A stretch of DNA of 64,000 nucleotides from Cichorium intybus (taxonomy: Eukaryota > Streptophyta > Magnoliopsida > Asterales > Asteraceae): the NCBI GenBank assembly GCA_023525715.1, contig CM042013.1, positions 77,874,994 to 77,938,993 on the forward strand, given 5' to 3'. The translations under genes were made by a program, and so were the position numbers. Below are positions 12,316-24,551 of this stretch, piece by piece. Under the pieces are notes generated by a model. It was not told the origin of the DNA and searched no databases. It was given only the letters and a program-made list of their open reading frames with translations. Within the stretch, counting starts at the first letter, position 1; each line of letters begins with the position of its first letter.

Positions 12316-15300
12316 GTGCTGCTTGGGTGGAAAGTAGGTTGTTATTTTTGGTAACTGTTATCTATTGAATAACTTGAACCCTTTATCCCATTATATGTTT
12401 TTCGAAAATTAGGGGATAAGGATATGATTAAATTAATTTGATTAATTTGTGATGCCTATCCAGATTTAATTAATTGTTTAATTAAAAGACAAATTAAATT
12501 ATTTAAAGGTTTAAATTTAATTTTAAATTAAAACGTTTAATTTGCGAAAATTAAAAGAATAAACCTAATATATTTTAAAAGTTTAAAATACATCTTATAC
12601 ATAGTATAATTAAAATTTAATATTATTTGTATAAGATAAATTGGTTAGTCGTACCGTTAGTAGGCTTCATTCACAAAACTGTCCTATAAAGAGGGTATAA
12701 GGAGACTGCCTATAAAATGGTAGTATAATGGGTGTCCACTCTCACCCACCGCTCTCCTAGTCAGTCGAGTGTCGTTAGCCGAACGGGTTTGATGGGACCG
12801 CTAATTCTCATTAAAAGTATAATGCTGTAATTGAAAGTACTAGAACCAATAATAAAAATCTCAATCTAGTTACTTTAGGAAAAATATGAATTGATGTTAA
12901 TCCATGAAGTTGCACATTGCACTTTATGAAACGTTGGTGGAGCATGTGTGGGTTACCGGCACACCAATTGGGGTTCATAAAGAGTGGCAATGGGTTTCTC
13001 GATCTTATCATTGTTGACGGAGCGTGTGTGGTTAACCGGCACGTCAATTAGAGATGGTAATTGACTTCGAGAGTACCAAGCTAACTTGCATGGTTATTCA
13101 CACCCAGTTTGTGATCCTCGTCATCCCAGTCACAAATAGTGGGGCATATCCAACATTAAACATGCCATTGAACAGTTCAATGAATCTCACAGATCTAGGA
13201 ATTTCATAAGACTGAAATTGATAAATGTTATCTACCTTAATGACCACTGTGCTGTGATTACGGCATCCCTCTTCACAGCATAGTTGGGGTATTTTGGGTC
13301 CTAGCCTTATTAAATAATAAATTGGGTAAATATTTAAAAGGATTAATTAAACTACTAAATTCAAATTTTGTAGATGTCCTAGAATGTTTCTGTTCTCCTC
13401 CCTCCTTATCCATTTCTAGGAGCTTCAGAAAGTACTTGCTATAAATAGAAAGTCCATAGGAAGGCTGACTGGCCTGAACTATGTGGTATGGGTTAGCAAA
13501 TAGAGAATAGTTCTTAGTTTTGCTGGCATACCACACATGATTGAGTGTCCGCTCCCCGTTTTACCGAAGCATGGCATCACACAGCAGTTTGTGATGAGCA
13601 TGACTTCTTGAACCCGAGAAAGTTCATTATTTCATATTGTTGAGCATTGACCCCGAGTTCTGCAGGGATTTAGAATTCCTAGGGTCGAATGAGTTAGTAG
13701 AGTAGATTGAGGAAAGGTTCCTTAAACCGGGTGAATAGAACGAACTGGGATTTTCAGAGAGCTTGAAGTGTGCAAGCTAAAAGAAGGAAGTAGGGTCAGT
13801 TTGCATGTTCTCAAGATTGAGGGATACATAGGCGAATTGCATAAAATTAGTCACCCCTTTTAATCGGGAGTTGAGCGTTAACTCGACTCGCTGATGTATT
13901 CATTAGATATACAGAAAAGGGAACCAGGATAAGATCATGATGGAAATGTATTCAATGTTGACTCTATATGAGTCGTTTATGGAGAAGCATAGTTCCATTG
14001 ATCCGACTACTTCCGGATTGAGCCCAGTAATATGAAGCAGATCAAGAAACGATCCGGATCGTCTGGACCGGGTCTTTGAAGTCTTAAACTGGGAATCCAC
14101 AGGATGGGACACAGTCATAAAAGGATTGGAATAATGCTCCAAAGCCAAACAGTTTGGCGACTCAGGCATATCTTAAAACTCAGAATCCCTGATCCTTAAT
14201 TCCTTGACACAGGATGTGTTCCTCACATTGCTCTATATGCATGGACTCAGTAGGATGCAGGACCTTGTTGCACAGGAGCACACTCAGATTTGATCTAGAG
14301 CTCGTGCAGGTCTGGAGTTTTGTTAGATATTATAATCGTTTAGATGCATATGACATTGGTTATCATATGGTACATTGTTCGAGGATATTTTTCTTTTACA
14401 AAATGTTGTTTTTCTTTTAATACATGGTTGTTTAATTATCCTCGAAATGTTGTATGAGCATGTCAATAGCATGAATGGTAAAAACTTGAATGTTGATACA
14501 TCCAATGGGATTGGAATTATAAATTGTGTTCCTTATGATTGTTAAAGTAAATTTTATAAGAATCATTTCAACCAAAGGTCCAGTTGGACAGGACTTTGGA
14601 ATCGTTTGACTTGGAGTCACGTGATGAATTGAATTCTTAATAAAATTAATTATTGCAAGAAATGAATCGCCCAAAGATCCAATGGACAGGATTTTGGAAT
14701 CAGTTGACTTGGAGTCAAGTGATGATTGCATTTTCTGAGCAGATTAACAAAGTCATAAATTTACATAGAGATGTAAAGGATATTGAGATTTTGAGCAACG
14801 GACACATCAGTTATTGTGTATTGCTCGAATCTTCAATGAAAACACAATTAGTTATACTTCATATTATTTGCCAACTAGTATGACAAATATGACTTCGCTT
14901 ATTAGAATAAGCGATTGATTGAAACCTTGAACGGTTCAAGGATTTCAAAGGAAGTATAATATCAACAGAACCTGAGTGATAACATAAACTGAGAAAGGGT
15001 TTCAAAGTTCATCCTTTTCTAAGAACATTAATAGTTATAATGTGTCTTATGGAAGATGATGGGGCATTGGTCGAAATGGTTCAATTCTCGATGTATGAGA
15101 TACACCTCCATTCAGTTTTCGATAATCTTAAATATCAAACGAGTCAGACCATAAAAGAATATGCAGACCACATCCTAGACTAAATAGGTTGCACAGACAC
15201 CGTCTGATATGTAAAGCGGGGTTTGACCCTACTTGTACATGGAAAATCCAGGGTTATGTAGTGTTCGTCTGAATTTCATAACATGCTAATCAGCAGTGTC

Positions 15301-18066
15301 GTTTCCTTGGCCATCCCGGTTGTCCTTTGAAAGAAGAGTCCTTTTAGAAAGAGCTCATGTTCTAAGGAAACAGTGGGAGTAAGAATAATCTTGAAGGAGT
15401 TCAGGAATTAGCCAAGTGAAAGAAACCTTTAGTCATCACTGGGCCTTGACCAGGAATCGGATTCCTGTTAAACCTGACATACCTTTCTCTTCGCTTGACT
15501 AAGTTGGTCACCATCATAAGATGTTATGATCTGGGTGACACACCAGTTAGTGGTAAAACACAAAAGACTGGTACGGATAAGTAATCCGACTACTTGGAAG
15601 AATTGGTGAGCCCAGTTGCTGCCAAATAAGAGAACCTTAGCACGAGACACAGTCTATGTGACTGTTTGATTGATTTTACACCTGGTCTAGGAACCAGTGG
15701 GAGTAATTGAATCATCAAAAGAAGGCAACATAGAAATTGTACTTACAGAACATTCGGTTGAGTGAGTCGATACTCGGAGTCAAGCAATTGATTCTGACAG
15801 AAGTATTCTCAATAGAAGATGAAATTCGAAGGGATACTGTGTGGCACAGTGTGAGTCGTTAGTGGAGCGTGTGTGGTTTACCGGCACACTAATAGGGTCT
15901 CACAAAGAGCATGCCAATACAGAAGGTGCAAGGGCCCGGGATTCATCCCACGGGCATCTCGCAAGATAGGATATTCGGATTCCCAAAATATACCAAAGTT
16001 TGGATTTTGGGAATAGCCTGAAAGATTCCTAGGAATATGTCAGAAGGTTTGGATTTCGGAATTCTCGAAATATGCCAAAAGGGTTTAGATTTTGGGAATA
16101 GTCTGAGAGAGTCCCATGGTTTTGGAGTTCTAGATTCTTAAATATGCCAAAACTTTTGGATTTGTGAATAGTCTAAAACAGTCCTACAACCATGTCAAAG
16201 CCAGTGGGAGCATCGTTGATATCTGCCTATCACTGTATGTCGGTTACATACTGTTTCTAGGAAACGTTTCTTATCATTGAAAGGTGTAATGACTTGGGAT
16301 TAAAAGATGATTCGCTATGAAAGACTCAATAGGGATATAGCGTACTCAAGTGGTTGCAAACATATATTAGATAGATGAAACCTCTGCCAATATGATCTTG
16401 ATGAGATTCAAGATGCATTAACTTAGGAAAGGAGTTTCCTATCATTGCAACTGTAATGACTCGGCATGAGAGATATCTAGAAGGTACATACACTCACGTA
16501 GTTCACAGACATCTATCAGATAGATGAAATCGTCAGTATAGCCCTAGCCAGTGTAAGCATGATCTTGATGAGATTCAAGATGCATGAAAAAGAGTCTCTG
16601 AAAGGAAATCATTTCCGAAAGTCATGACACGAGGATTATAAATAACCCTTAGGTTCTGAAAAGATTCAGAAAGGAATAGATCTGATCCTACGAGCTTCTT
16701 GGATCGATCAGAAATGTCATAGACTTGTCCTGATGACTTAATGCTTGGAGCATAGTAAGTTAGATTCAGGATACAACCTGGCTTGGAGTACTGAAAGGAT
16801 TAGCTGAGCACGCGTGAGAAATCATTGAGAAATGATTGGGGTGAATATAATAATATTTTGGAAAAAGGTTTCTAAAATTTTTATTATCAGTACGTGGTGA
16901 TCAAGGACTTCATGGTTAAAAGAGTTTCGTTAGTGTCCTGATGGAGCGCGTGTGGTTTACCGTCACGTCATAACCTCTCGAAATGGTCTTAGGGTGCAGT
17001 CATCTGGACTAAAGATCTCGAGAACCATGAGAAGTCACAAGTACACACCACCGGTTCCGTAACGGAGTTAGGAGTGAGAATGAAAAAAAAATGACATATT
17101 GAGATATCATTGGAAAAGTGTCTGATCGGGTTATCTGTAATAGTGTGTATCGATGTATGACATTTTGGATACATGGAAAGAGTGAAGGTCATTTGATATA
17201 GACATAGATATAAAATTGAATTAAAAGTTTAAACTAAGAAACCAATAATAGTTTATGATAAATCTGAGTTGGTAATTACCTTGTGGAGACTTGGTAATTA
17301 GCAGGAGTAGCTGCCAATCAGATTTTATGTTTCGCTTTTGCATGTTTTACTTCCCGAATAATTTGATCCACAGTCGCTCATACTTTGGGAAGTAAGTATT
17401 GAATCAAGATTGTCATGAATTGGTTTGTAGATTGTCTAAGGAGTTAGACATTGTAATAAGATTGCTACAACGTTCATGAGTACTTAGAAATGGAGATTTG
17501 AGTAATGGATAAACTCGCGCTCAATAGATTGTTTCATGGATTACATCACGAGCAATGTTGAGACGATAATATCTTATGATCTTAAAGTAGAGAGATATGA
17601 GTTATAATTTGCAAGGCGGTTGTTCATTGATAGTACGAAACCGCATCGGTAACTCGATGTTATAAAACGTGTTGTTCTGAGCGATTTGTCTGGTAAAAGA
17701 TATAAGCATATCAGTCGAAGCTTATTCGTCCCTTGACCCTAACGGGAAACAAATATCTGTTGGCCTCTTGATGATTTTGAAGTTGACTAAAGTGCTGGCC
17801 AGCCAGGACTGAGTTGATGTGTTCAACTAAGTCTTATGTCATATGCAAAATCGGAAATCGGAAAACAGAGTATCGGACAGAGATTGATCTCAATCCATGT
17901 CTCATGTCTGAAAATATCTTGTTAGACGAAGGATCATATGATCACTTATCTATGGACAGAACTGACTGGGTTAGAGTTCGGCAGCAGTTTCTAGGAAGCT
18001 GTGGTTTGTTAATTAATCTGATGATAAATGGACAATTAAAGTCATAGACTTATCCAAGTGGGAGAC
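12316..18066 (+). other. Interior of the LARD-like element: non-coding, with dispersed and duplicated motifs
   Basis: No supported gene in 5.7 kb. A near-palindromic motif GTGTGTGGTTTACCGGCACAC with a GGAGC lead recurs at 12937-12966, 13017-13050, 15863-15895 and 16942-16970. Two internal duplications are visible: CCAATGGACAGGA/GTTGACTTGGAGTCA-type text at 14575-14625 and 14665-14722, and GATCTTGATGAGATTCAAGA at about 16390 and 16560. The polypurine tract closes the region. Confidence 0.6.
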
Positions 18067-18832
18067 TGTTGGATTAGGTGTCTAAGCCATGACTTATAAA
18101 TTGTATTTATCATATTAATTGAAGCAAAGTCCATTTGGGTTGCCCTCATAGCTAGAGGTTTGGTACAGAGTTCAGTAGAGAGAGAGGATTGATTTATAAA
18201 GTGTTTAATAAATCAATAGAAATAAAATAAATATTTTATTAATATATTAAAGTGATAATATATTAATTACAAACTATATTAGTTAATTAGAAATTAATCT
18301 AGAATTAATTGGATTTAATTTAGTGATTAATTTAATTAATTGAATGTGCAGGGACTGTTTTTGTAATTACTCAATAGTTGAGTGATTAATGGCCAAGTGG
18401 TGGTGAAGTTGGCGAAATTAAGGGTGGCCAAACCCTTGATTTCGAAACCCTAATTAGGGTTTTAGAGGCTTGTGCAAATGGGTAACAGGCTTGTCCATTA
18501 AGGGGCTCCTCTAGGGTTTCCACTGTTACCACATGGAGGCTATAAAAGGAAGCCCCTGGAGGCTCCTTTTCTGCGCCACCTTCTGCTCTGTCTCTCTGGA
18601 ATTCTGTGCTCTTTCCTCTTGCTTGGGTGTGACACCATTTGAGACAGGACACTTGTGCTGCTGGCTTCTGGATTAAAATCAAAGGTTGGTTTTGCTCATT
18701 TAATTCTTTAGAATAATTATTCTTGGCCTTCTAGGATATGTTATATGTTCATTGATAGAAAAACATAGATCCTTATTTTAGGTTTCATGTGAACTTAGGA
18801 TTTTAGTTCATAGATTTCTAGAAAACCTTTCA
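18067..18832 (+). repeat. 3' LTR of the LARD-like element
   Basis: 766 bp, TG...CA, directly after the polypurine tract AAGTGGGAGAC and directly before target duplication ACTTT. The first ~590 bp duplicate 11730-12315. TATA box in GGCTATAAAAGG at about 18538. Confidence 0.8.
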
Positions 18833-18837
18833 ACTTT

Positions 18838-20845
18838 CCCAATCAAAGGTTATGACAAGGTCACGAATGGGTTGTTTACAATTAATCGGGTTGCATATGT
18901 GGAAGCATTAAAACACAAATTGGTGAGTATTTCTCAATTGGTTGTTGGAACTGGCAATGCAGTTACATTCAACAATTAAGGGAGCATAATCACAAAGGAA
19001 GAAACAAAGGAAGTATTGCTCAAGTCAAAAAGGAAGGGATCGATGTTTCCCTTAGATCTAAAGCCAATAACTGGTGGACCTTCATTTTGCCTTTTATCCA
19101 AAGCTAATTCGGATATTAGTTGGCTATGGCACCGAAGGTTGGCGCACATGTACTTCAAAACAATCAACAAGTTAGTGGCTATGGATCTGGTTCGTGGAAT
19201 GCCAACACTCAAATTTGATAATGATACTCTTTGTTCGGCCTGTGAACATGGCAAACAAATGAAGGAAAAGCATCCTACAGTGATTGATCCGAAGATCACC
19301 GAACCCCTTTCGCTTCTCTATATGGATCTTTGTGGTCCATCAGCAGTAGAGTCACTTGGGAAGAAGAAATACATTCTGGCAATTGTAGATGACTTTTCTC
19401 GCTTCACTTGGGTAATATTTCTAAGAAATAAATCTGATGCTGCAATTGAGATTTTAAACTTTATCAAAAACATGGAAGTCATGCTACAAAAGACCGTCCG
19501 AATGGTTCATAGTGATAATGGGGAGTTCAAAAACCAGATCTTGGATGGCTTAATGAAGGATAAGGGCATTACACACAACTTCTCTGCACCTTATACTCCA
19601 CAACAAAATGGTGTAGTTGAACGTCGCAATCGCTCCTTGTGCGAAGCAGCTAGAACAATGTTGAACTTTGCCAACTTACCAATGTATTTCTGGGCCAAAG
19701 CTATTTCAACCGCATGTTTCACTCAAAATAGGTCCTACATCCATAAGCAATTCAACATCACGCCATACGAAGTGCTCAACCGAAAAAAACCCAATGTCAA
19801 ATTTCTTCACATCTTCGGTTGTAGGTGCTTCATTTTAAATTTGAAAGATCACTTGTCAAAATTTAATGACAAGACTGACGAAGGCATATTTCTGGGATAT
19901 TCTTCAAACTTGAAAGCCTATAGGGTCATGAACAAAAGAACAAGAAATTTTGAAGAAACTTTCAATCTTTCGTTCGATGACTACTACATAAAGAAGTCTC
20001 AAACTGCCTTTCTAATGTCCGCAATCTTTCCTGATTCCACTTCAGATGCATTGCCACTCCTATCCTTTGATGCTGATTTTCATCTTCTCTTTAATCCTCC
20101 TGTGAGACTGTGGATGCTGAAATAAATTTAACTGACAATCAAGTGTTTGAACTATCTAATCTCTTAGATGGTCCAGAAGTCTCTCCATCAAGCAGCATTA
20201 ATAAACCCTCTTGAGTTGAGGGGGAGTCTTCCAAAGGATCAACAAATGGTTTTGGTTTCGAGGAGGAGCTTCCTAACTCCAACAACAGCTCACCTTCGCA
20301 TGAGATATCCCACATCATGTCCCTGTACCCAACAGTCCAGGGGGAGCCAAAAGCTTTAACTCCAAATTCATCTCACCAAGGACGAATTGATCCACCAATT
20401 GCTGTGATTGAGGGGGAGCAACTTCTGAACTCAACTCCTAATTCTTCACACCTAAATACACTTGTAACAAATGCAAGAAACTTAATAAATGATGATTCTC
20501 CATTCATTTTGGGTTATCCTTCGGACACTGAGGATGTCCATGCCGAATGACCACCTGAGTTCGATCCAAACTTTCCTTGTCTGGAGAAATGGACGAAGAA
20601 TCATCCATAATCACAAGTCATTGGAAACGTTCATGATAAGGTTATGACATGGGCACAACTTCATCAAAAACAACCAAATTTAAACAAAAACTTGGAGTTG
20701 TGCATGTTCAATGTTTTTATTTCAAAAATTGAACCCAATAACGTTAAAGATGCCTTTGATCATCCAGACTGGATTGAAGCAATGCAAAAGTTATTCGCAG
20801 CTGAAAACTCTAACAGGTTTGTTGAGTTTCATAAACTCACATGAT
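18838..20845 (+). pseudogene. Ty1-copia integrase and RT start (continuation of the old copia element)
   Basis: The frame resumes with KGYDKVTNG and LVSISQLVVGTGN. The pre-integrase HHCC region (LWHRRLAHM ... CSACEHGKQ, 19120-19260) follows. The integrase core has its D-D-E residues (YMDLCGPS, VHSDNGEF, NGVVERRNRS; 19320-19630), the last two in the usual D35E spacing, and then the HIFGCRCF and GIFLGYS segments. The longest open stretch is 19016-20125 (369 codons). After 20126 frames are broken. Text of the linker and first RT residues (HPDWIEAMQKLF) reaches about 20845, where the element is truncated: RT and RNase H are absent. Family level SIRE/Tork-like by style. Confidence 0.85.
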
Positions 20846-21032
20846 TTGGCCGGTTAAGTTATTGGAAGGTCAAGAACCATCAAAGGAAGATCCGAGAAGT
20901 AATTGGGTAGAGGTGAGTGGCGGTATATTCCGAGTGGTAGAAGGGGTGGGTGGTACTATTTGATGGTAGAGGTGGGGGTGGTGATCGTAGACATGGGTAT
21001 AGAGAGAGAGAGTGTGTGTGTGTGTGGGAGAA

Positions 21033-21090
<58 letters not shown>

Positions 21091-21130
21091 AGAGAGAGAG
21101 ACTTGTTTTATTTATTTATTTTTTTGAAAA
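20846..21130. repeat. Simple repeats after the truncated copia element
   Basis: G-rich text with GTGGG phrases, (GT)n at 21012-21026 and an almost pure (GA)n tract at 21036-21088. No gene; the ORFs here are produced by the repeat. Confidence 0.8.
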
Positions 21131-21317
21131 ATTACAGTTTTGATCCCTAATGGTAGAATGGTCATTTTACAACCCACTTAACATAAAAAATTGATGGTAA
21201 CTGCCCAAGGGACCAACAATACAAAAAAATGTCAACCATAGGAACCAAAACCCTGAAAATCCAAAACGTGGACTAAAAGTGAAAAACCATACAAACCACA
21301 GGGACCAAAACTGTAAT
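21131..21317. mobile_element. 187-bp MITE-like inverted-repeat element
   Basis: The left end ATTACAGTTTTGATCCCT is matched by the right end read in reverse (ATTACAGTTTTGGTCCCT), 17 of 18 bases. The inside repeats phrases like GGGACCAA and AACCAAAAC. No coding capacity. I did not find a convincing target duplication. It ends 335 bp upstream of the carboxylesterase ATG. Confidence 0.65.
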
Positions 21318-21547
21318 CTTCTCATCTTTTAAATTAAAAAAAATCAATTTCGTTTGGTAGATAAATCACAAATGTACGATTTGTTTTCATTATATTAGGT
21401 TAAACATAAGATTTTTTTTATAAACTCGGGGGATAGATTTCTTTATACACCTCTAATTTGAATGTTTCACACACGTAATTTCGTATAGTAATTTCTTATT
21501 TGAAATTTGTTGGCCCCTCCTTTTGTTTTCTAGTTATTTGGCTTTTT

Positions 21548-21556
21548 CTATAAATA
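21548..21556 (+). promoter_or_regulatory. Putative TATA box of the carboxylesterase gene
   Basis: CTATAAATA about 100 bp upstream of the ATG at 21652. Allowing ~30 nt to the start of transcription, this gives a 5' UTR of roughly 70 nt. Confidence 0.5.
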
Positions 21557-21651
21557 ATCTTTACATTGAAAATATCGTAAATAAAGACTTACGCATCCAC
21601 AACTACTTTTCTGATAACAGACCCCAATTTTTCTCTCCCTTTAAACAAGAT

Positions 21652-22650
21652 ATGGCCTTCTCCTTCGCTCCAATGCCTTCATCTCACCCTGAGGAGATAC
21701 TCCATGATCTTTCCCCCTTTATAGTAATCCATAAAAATGGTACCATTGAACGGCTAGTCGGAAAAGAGGTCACGCCACCATCAACCGATGACACGACCGG
21801 AGTCCACTCCAAAGATGTTAAAATCTCACCAGAAACAGGCCTCTCCGCCAGGATTTACTTGCCAGGAGCAACTACTTCCCAAGATCAGAAATTGCCTGTC
21901 CTTATTTACTTCCATGGAGGTGGTTTCCTTTTCGGAACTGCTTTCAGTACCATGTTCCAGCCTTTCCTTAACAGGCTTGCTTTGGAAGCACAAATAATCA
22001 TCGTTTCTGTTGATTACCGAAGGGCCCCAGAACATCTGTATCCAGCTCAATACGACGATTCTTGGGCAGCCATCAAATGGGTTGCTTCTCATGCAACAAG
22101 AAACAGCACGGAGCCATGGCTTAATGACTACGCTGATTTTGAACGTGTCTTCTTTGGTGGTGAAAGTGCTGGTGCAAACATAGCTCACCACATGGGGATG
22201 CGGATTGGGTTAGGGATAGACTTGGATACTTTTGGTGATAGATTCAAGCTTGCCGGGCTTGTATTGATCGATCCACACTTCGGGGGAGAAACGCTAATTG
22301 GTGGGGAGGTTGTTGCCGATGTTAAGGAAAGAAATATCTTGGATAAATTGTGGCGGGTGATGAACCCATCTTTTAGCAGTTTGGATGACCCGTTAATAAA
22401 CCCCGCAAAAGACCCGAATCTTTCAAAGTTAGGGGGTCGAAGGGTTCTTGTTTCTGTGGCTGAGAAAGATTTATTGAGGGATAGAGGATGGTACTATTAT
22501 GAAGTTCTTGGAAAGAGTGGATGGAATGGGCAAGTAGATATAATTGAAGCCAAAGGAGAAGGACATGTCTTCCACTTGTATCTACCTTTTCGTGAAAACG
22601 CTTTAACTTTGTTCAAGACTCTGTCTTCTTTCATCAATGGAGACAAGTAA
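21652..22650 (+). CDS. Class-I plant carboxylesterase (CXE, alpha/beta hydrolase-3 family), intronless
   Basis: Predicted 332-aa serine hydrolase of the GID1/HSL-like CXE family, which hydrolyses esters of small plant metabolites. Seen in the sequence: the oxyanion-hole HGGGF after VLIYF (about residue 88), YRRAPEH, the nucleophile elbow GGESAG (about residue 170), the acid in VAEKDLLRDRG and the catalytic histidine in GEGHVFHL. The N-terminal segment (LSPFIVIHKNGTIERL) is typical. The frame is open 43 codons further upstream, but the ATG at 21652 gives the usual family length and lies about 100 bp after a TATA box; the upstream extension has no family features. No signal peptide, so cytosolic or nuclear. 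Closest by memory to CXE12/CXE13 or tuliposide-converting-type enzymes; the substrate cannot be told. The catalytic His identifies it as an enzyme rather than a GID1 receptor. Confidence 0.93.
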   Translation: MAFSFAPMPSSHPEEILHDLSPFIVIHKNGTIERLVGKEVTPPSTDDTTGVHSKDVKISPETGLSARIYLPGATTSQDQKLPVLIYFHGGGFLFGTAFSTMFQPFLNRLALEAQIIIVSVDYRRAPEHLYPAQYDDSWAAIKWVASHATRNSTEPWLNDYADFERVFFGGESAGANIAHHMGMRIGLGIDLDTFGDRFKLAGLVLIDPHFGGETLIGGEVVADVKERNILDKLWRVMNPSFSSLDDPLINPAKDPNLSKLGGRRVLVSVAEKDLLRDRGWYYYEVLGKSGWNGQVDIIEAKGEGHVFHLYLPFRENALTLFKTLSSFINGDK

Positions 22651-22664
22651 ATGTACGAGGGGTT

Positions 22665-22696
22665 AATAAAGCATGTCACGAATCCTAATAAATAAA
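22665..22696 (+). terminator. Putative polyadenylation signals of the carboxylesterase gene
   Basis: AATAAA at 22665-22670 and overlapping AATAAATAAA near 22687-22696, 15-45 nt after the stop codon. Confidence 0.45.
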
Positions 22697-23411
22697 TATC
22701 TGTCGTGGAATAAAGTTAAACATTAATTTCGATCAATTTGTGTTGGATTTTGCATATACATATCTTCATGCGCATATGTTTATGTATATAGTGTGCATAT
22801 GTGATATGTGTCTATATTTCAACGCATATATTCATGTACATGTATGTGCAGGGAGATGGGTATATATTTGATTTGGCTACTTATAAACACCACGGAAAAA
22901 ATCACGACTCATATTATCAAAATTGGCACACATATTTTCTTAAAGCCTTTTTTCTAGCCGTCCTTTTTGACCATATAAAACACCACCAACCATCTACCTT
23001 TTCTTTATTATATCCTAGCTCCCATTAAGTTTGAAAACCATGCACAAAAACATTTTTTCTTATCATTTTGTTATAACGTCATAACAGGGAGATGGGTTAA
23101 AATCGATCGGAAAATAGGACGGAAATCTGTCTTGGTGTTTGTTCTTTGAGAACACGTGAAGCAAAGGATTGAACGATTGCAGATATCGATTGAACTGATC
23201 CCGATTTGCTTCAATCGAAACTTGTAATCAGATTTACTTCAATTGTAACCTGTAATCGGATTTGCTTCAATCGTTTTTGGGAATTGGAAATTAGACTTTC
23301 TCATTCAAACGTAAACAATTACAATGGAGAATATATATACATACAAGTCCATGCACACACGAAATGGGCCAGACAAAAGGTAAATTACAACTGGGCCAAT
23401 AATGCTAAAAC

Positions 23412-23548
<137 letters not shown>

Positions 23549-24468
23549 TAACAATTGTAACCTGTGAGCGGGATTCGTTCTGTTCTCTCTAGTGTGAGCG
23601 ATAAGAAACTCGGTAGTCGTTGTGTTCTCTCTGATCAAACGGCCCAATAGTTAACCTTCAACCTACGATCTCTGATGTAAGAGAAAGCTTGGGGTTTTGA
23701 ATTTCGACTATTTTCGTGATATTTCAGCCTACCGTGGTTGATTTGCATTAAGCAATATTCTATCATAATTTCAAGATCGAGGTAACGGCAATATTCTTTC
23801 AGAATAGATGTGGGGATACAACAGTATTCTTTTCAGAATTTCTAGATTGAGCTTACAAAAACAACAATATTTTTTCAGAATAGAGAAAATCATCAGAATG
23901 CTTTTTGAAATTGATGGTTTAAGCTTCCTTCTCGTAGAATGCATACATTGTCATTTATGTTTTTTTTATACTTGATATGGCATTTTTCTATATTCTTCAA
24001 GAATATTGTATATATTATTGTTTAGTCCTGAATGTCGTGTATATTCTTCAACAATATTGTATATGTTTTTATTTATATTATACGTGGTCCTAATATTCTT
24101 TTAGAATGAAATCATGGTTTTTAAGAATGATTTAATGACGATATACATTCATTGTAATATGACTTTTTTTAATATAATTGTTGTAATTACTCATTAGGTA
24201 ATACATTTTTAAATTTATTATAATAATTAATAACATAATTAATTATTAAATAAAATCTCACCAAATTAGGAGATAATAAGTGAACTTCCTTTTTTAATTC
24301 TTGATTAATATACTAAAATACCATTTTCAGAGGTTTAGTTGTAAAAATTGATTAATTAAGTTTTATCTATTTACATTCAATCCCTGAATCTAAGACTGTA
24401 GATCATTTCAACCGGATGCTCTATATTTGCTCATACGCTCATACAATACTTGTAATCCACATTTGATT

Positions 24469-24473
<5 letters not shown>

Positions 24474-24548
<75 letters not shown>
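24474..24548. repeat. (AT)n microsatellite, 75 bp
   Basis: Uninterrupted TA dinucleotides. Confidence 0.97.

Positions 24549-24551
<3 letters not shown>

Larger units (their letters stand above)
11730..18832 (+). mobile_element. Large non-coding copia-type LTR element (LARD-like) nested in the old copia element
   Basis: 7103 bp bounded by TGTTGGATTAGG at the left and CCTTTCA at the right, with target duplications AATTT (11725-11729) and ACTTT (18833-18837, one change). Removing the element and one duplication restores the host copia frame across the junction, which fixes both ends. The terminal repeats match over about 590 bp. A typical copia polypurine tract (AAGTGGGAGAC, 18056-18066) precedes the 3' LTR. 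The interior has no ORF above 99 aa and no recognizable gag or pol domain. It is therefore a non-autonomous element mobilized in trans. Confidence 0.8.

Noticed and set aside
17814..18047. 77-aa ORF before the 3' LTR of the LARD-like element
   Set aside because: Short, no family features, in a region otherwise without coding signal.
21523..21651. 43-codon upstream extension of the carboxylesterase ORF
   Set aside because: Overlaps the TATA box and shows no transit or signal peptide features; the downstream ATG gives the usual family length.
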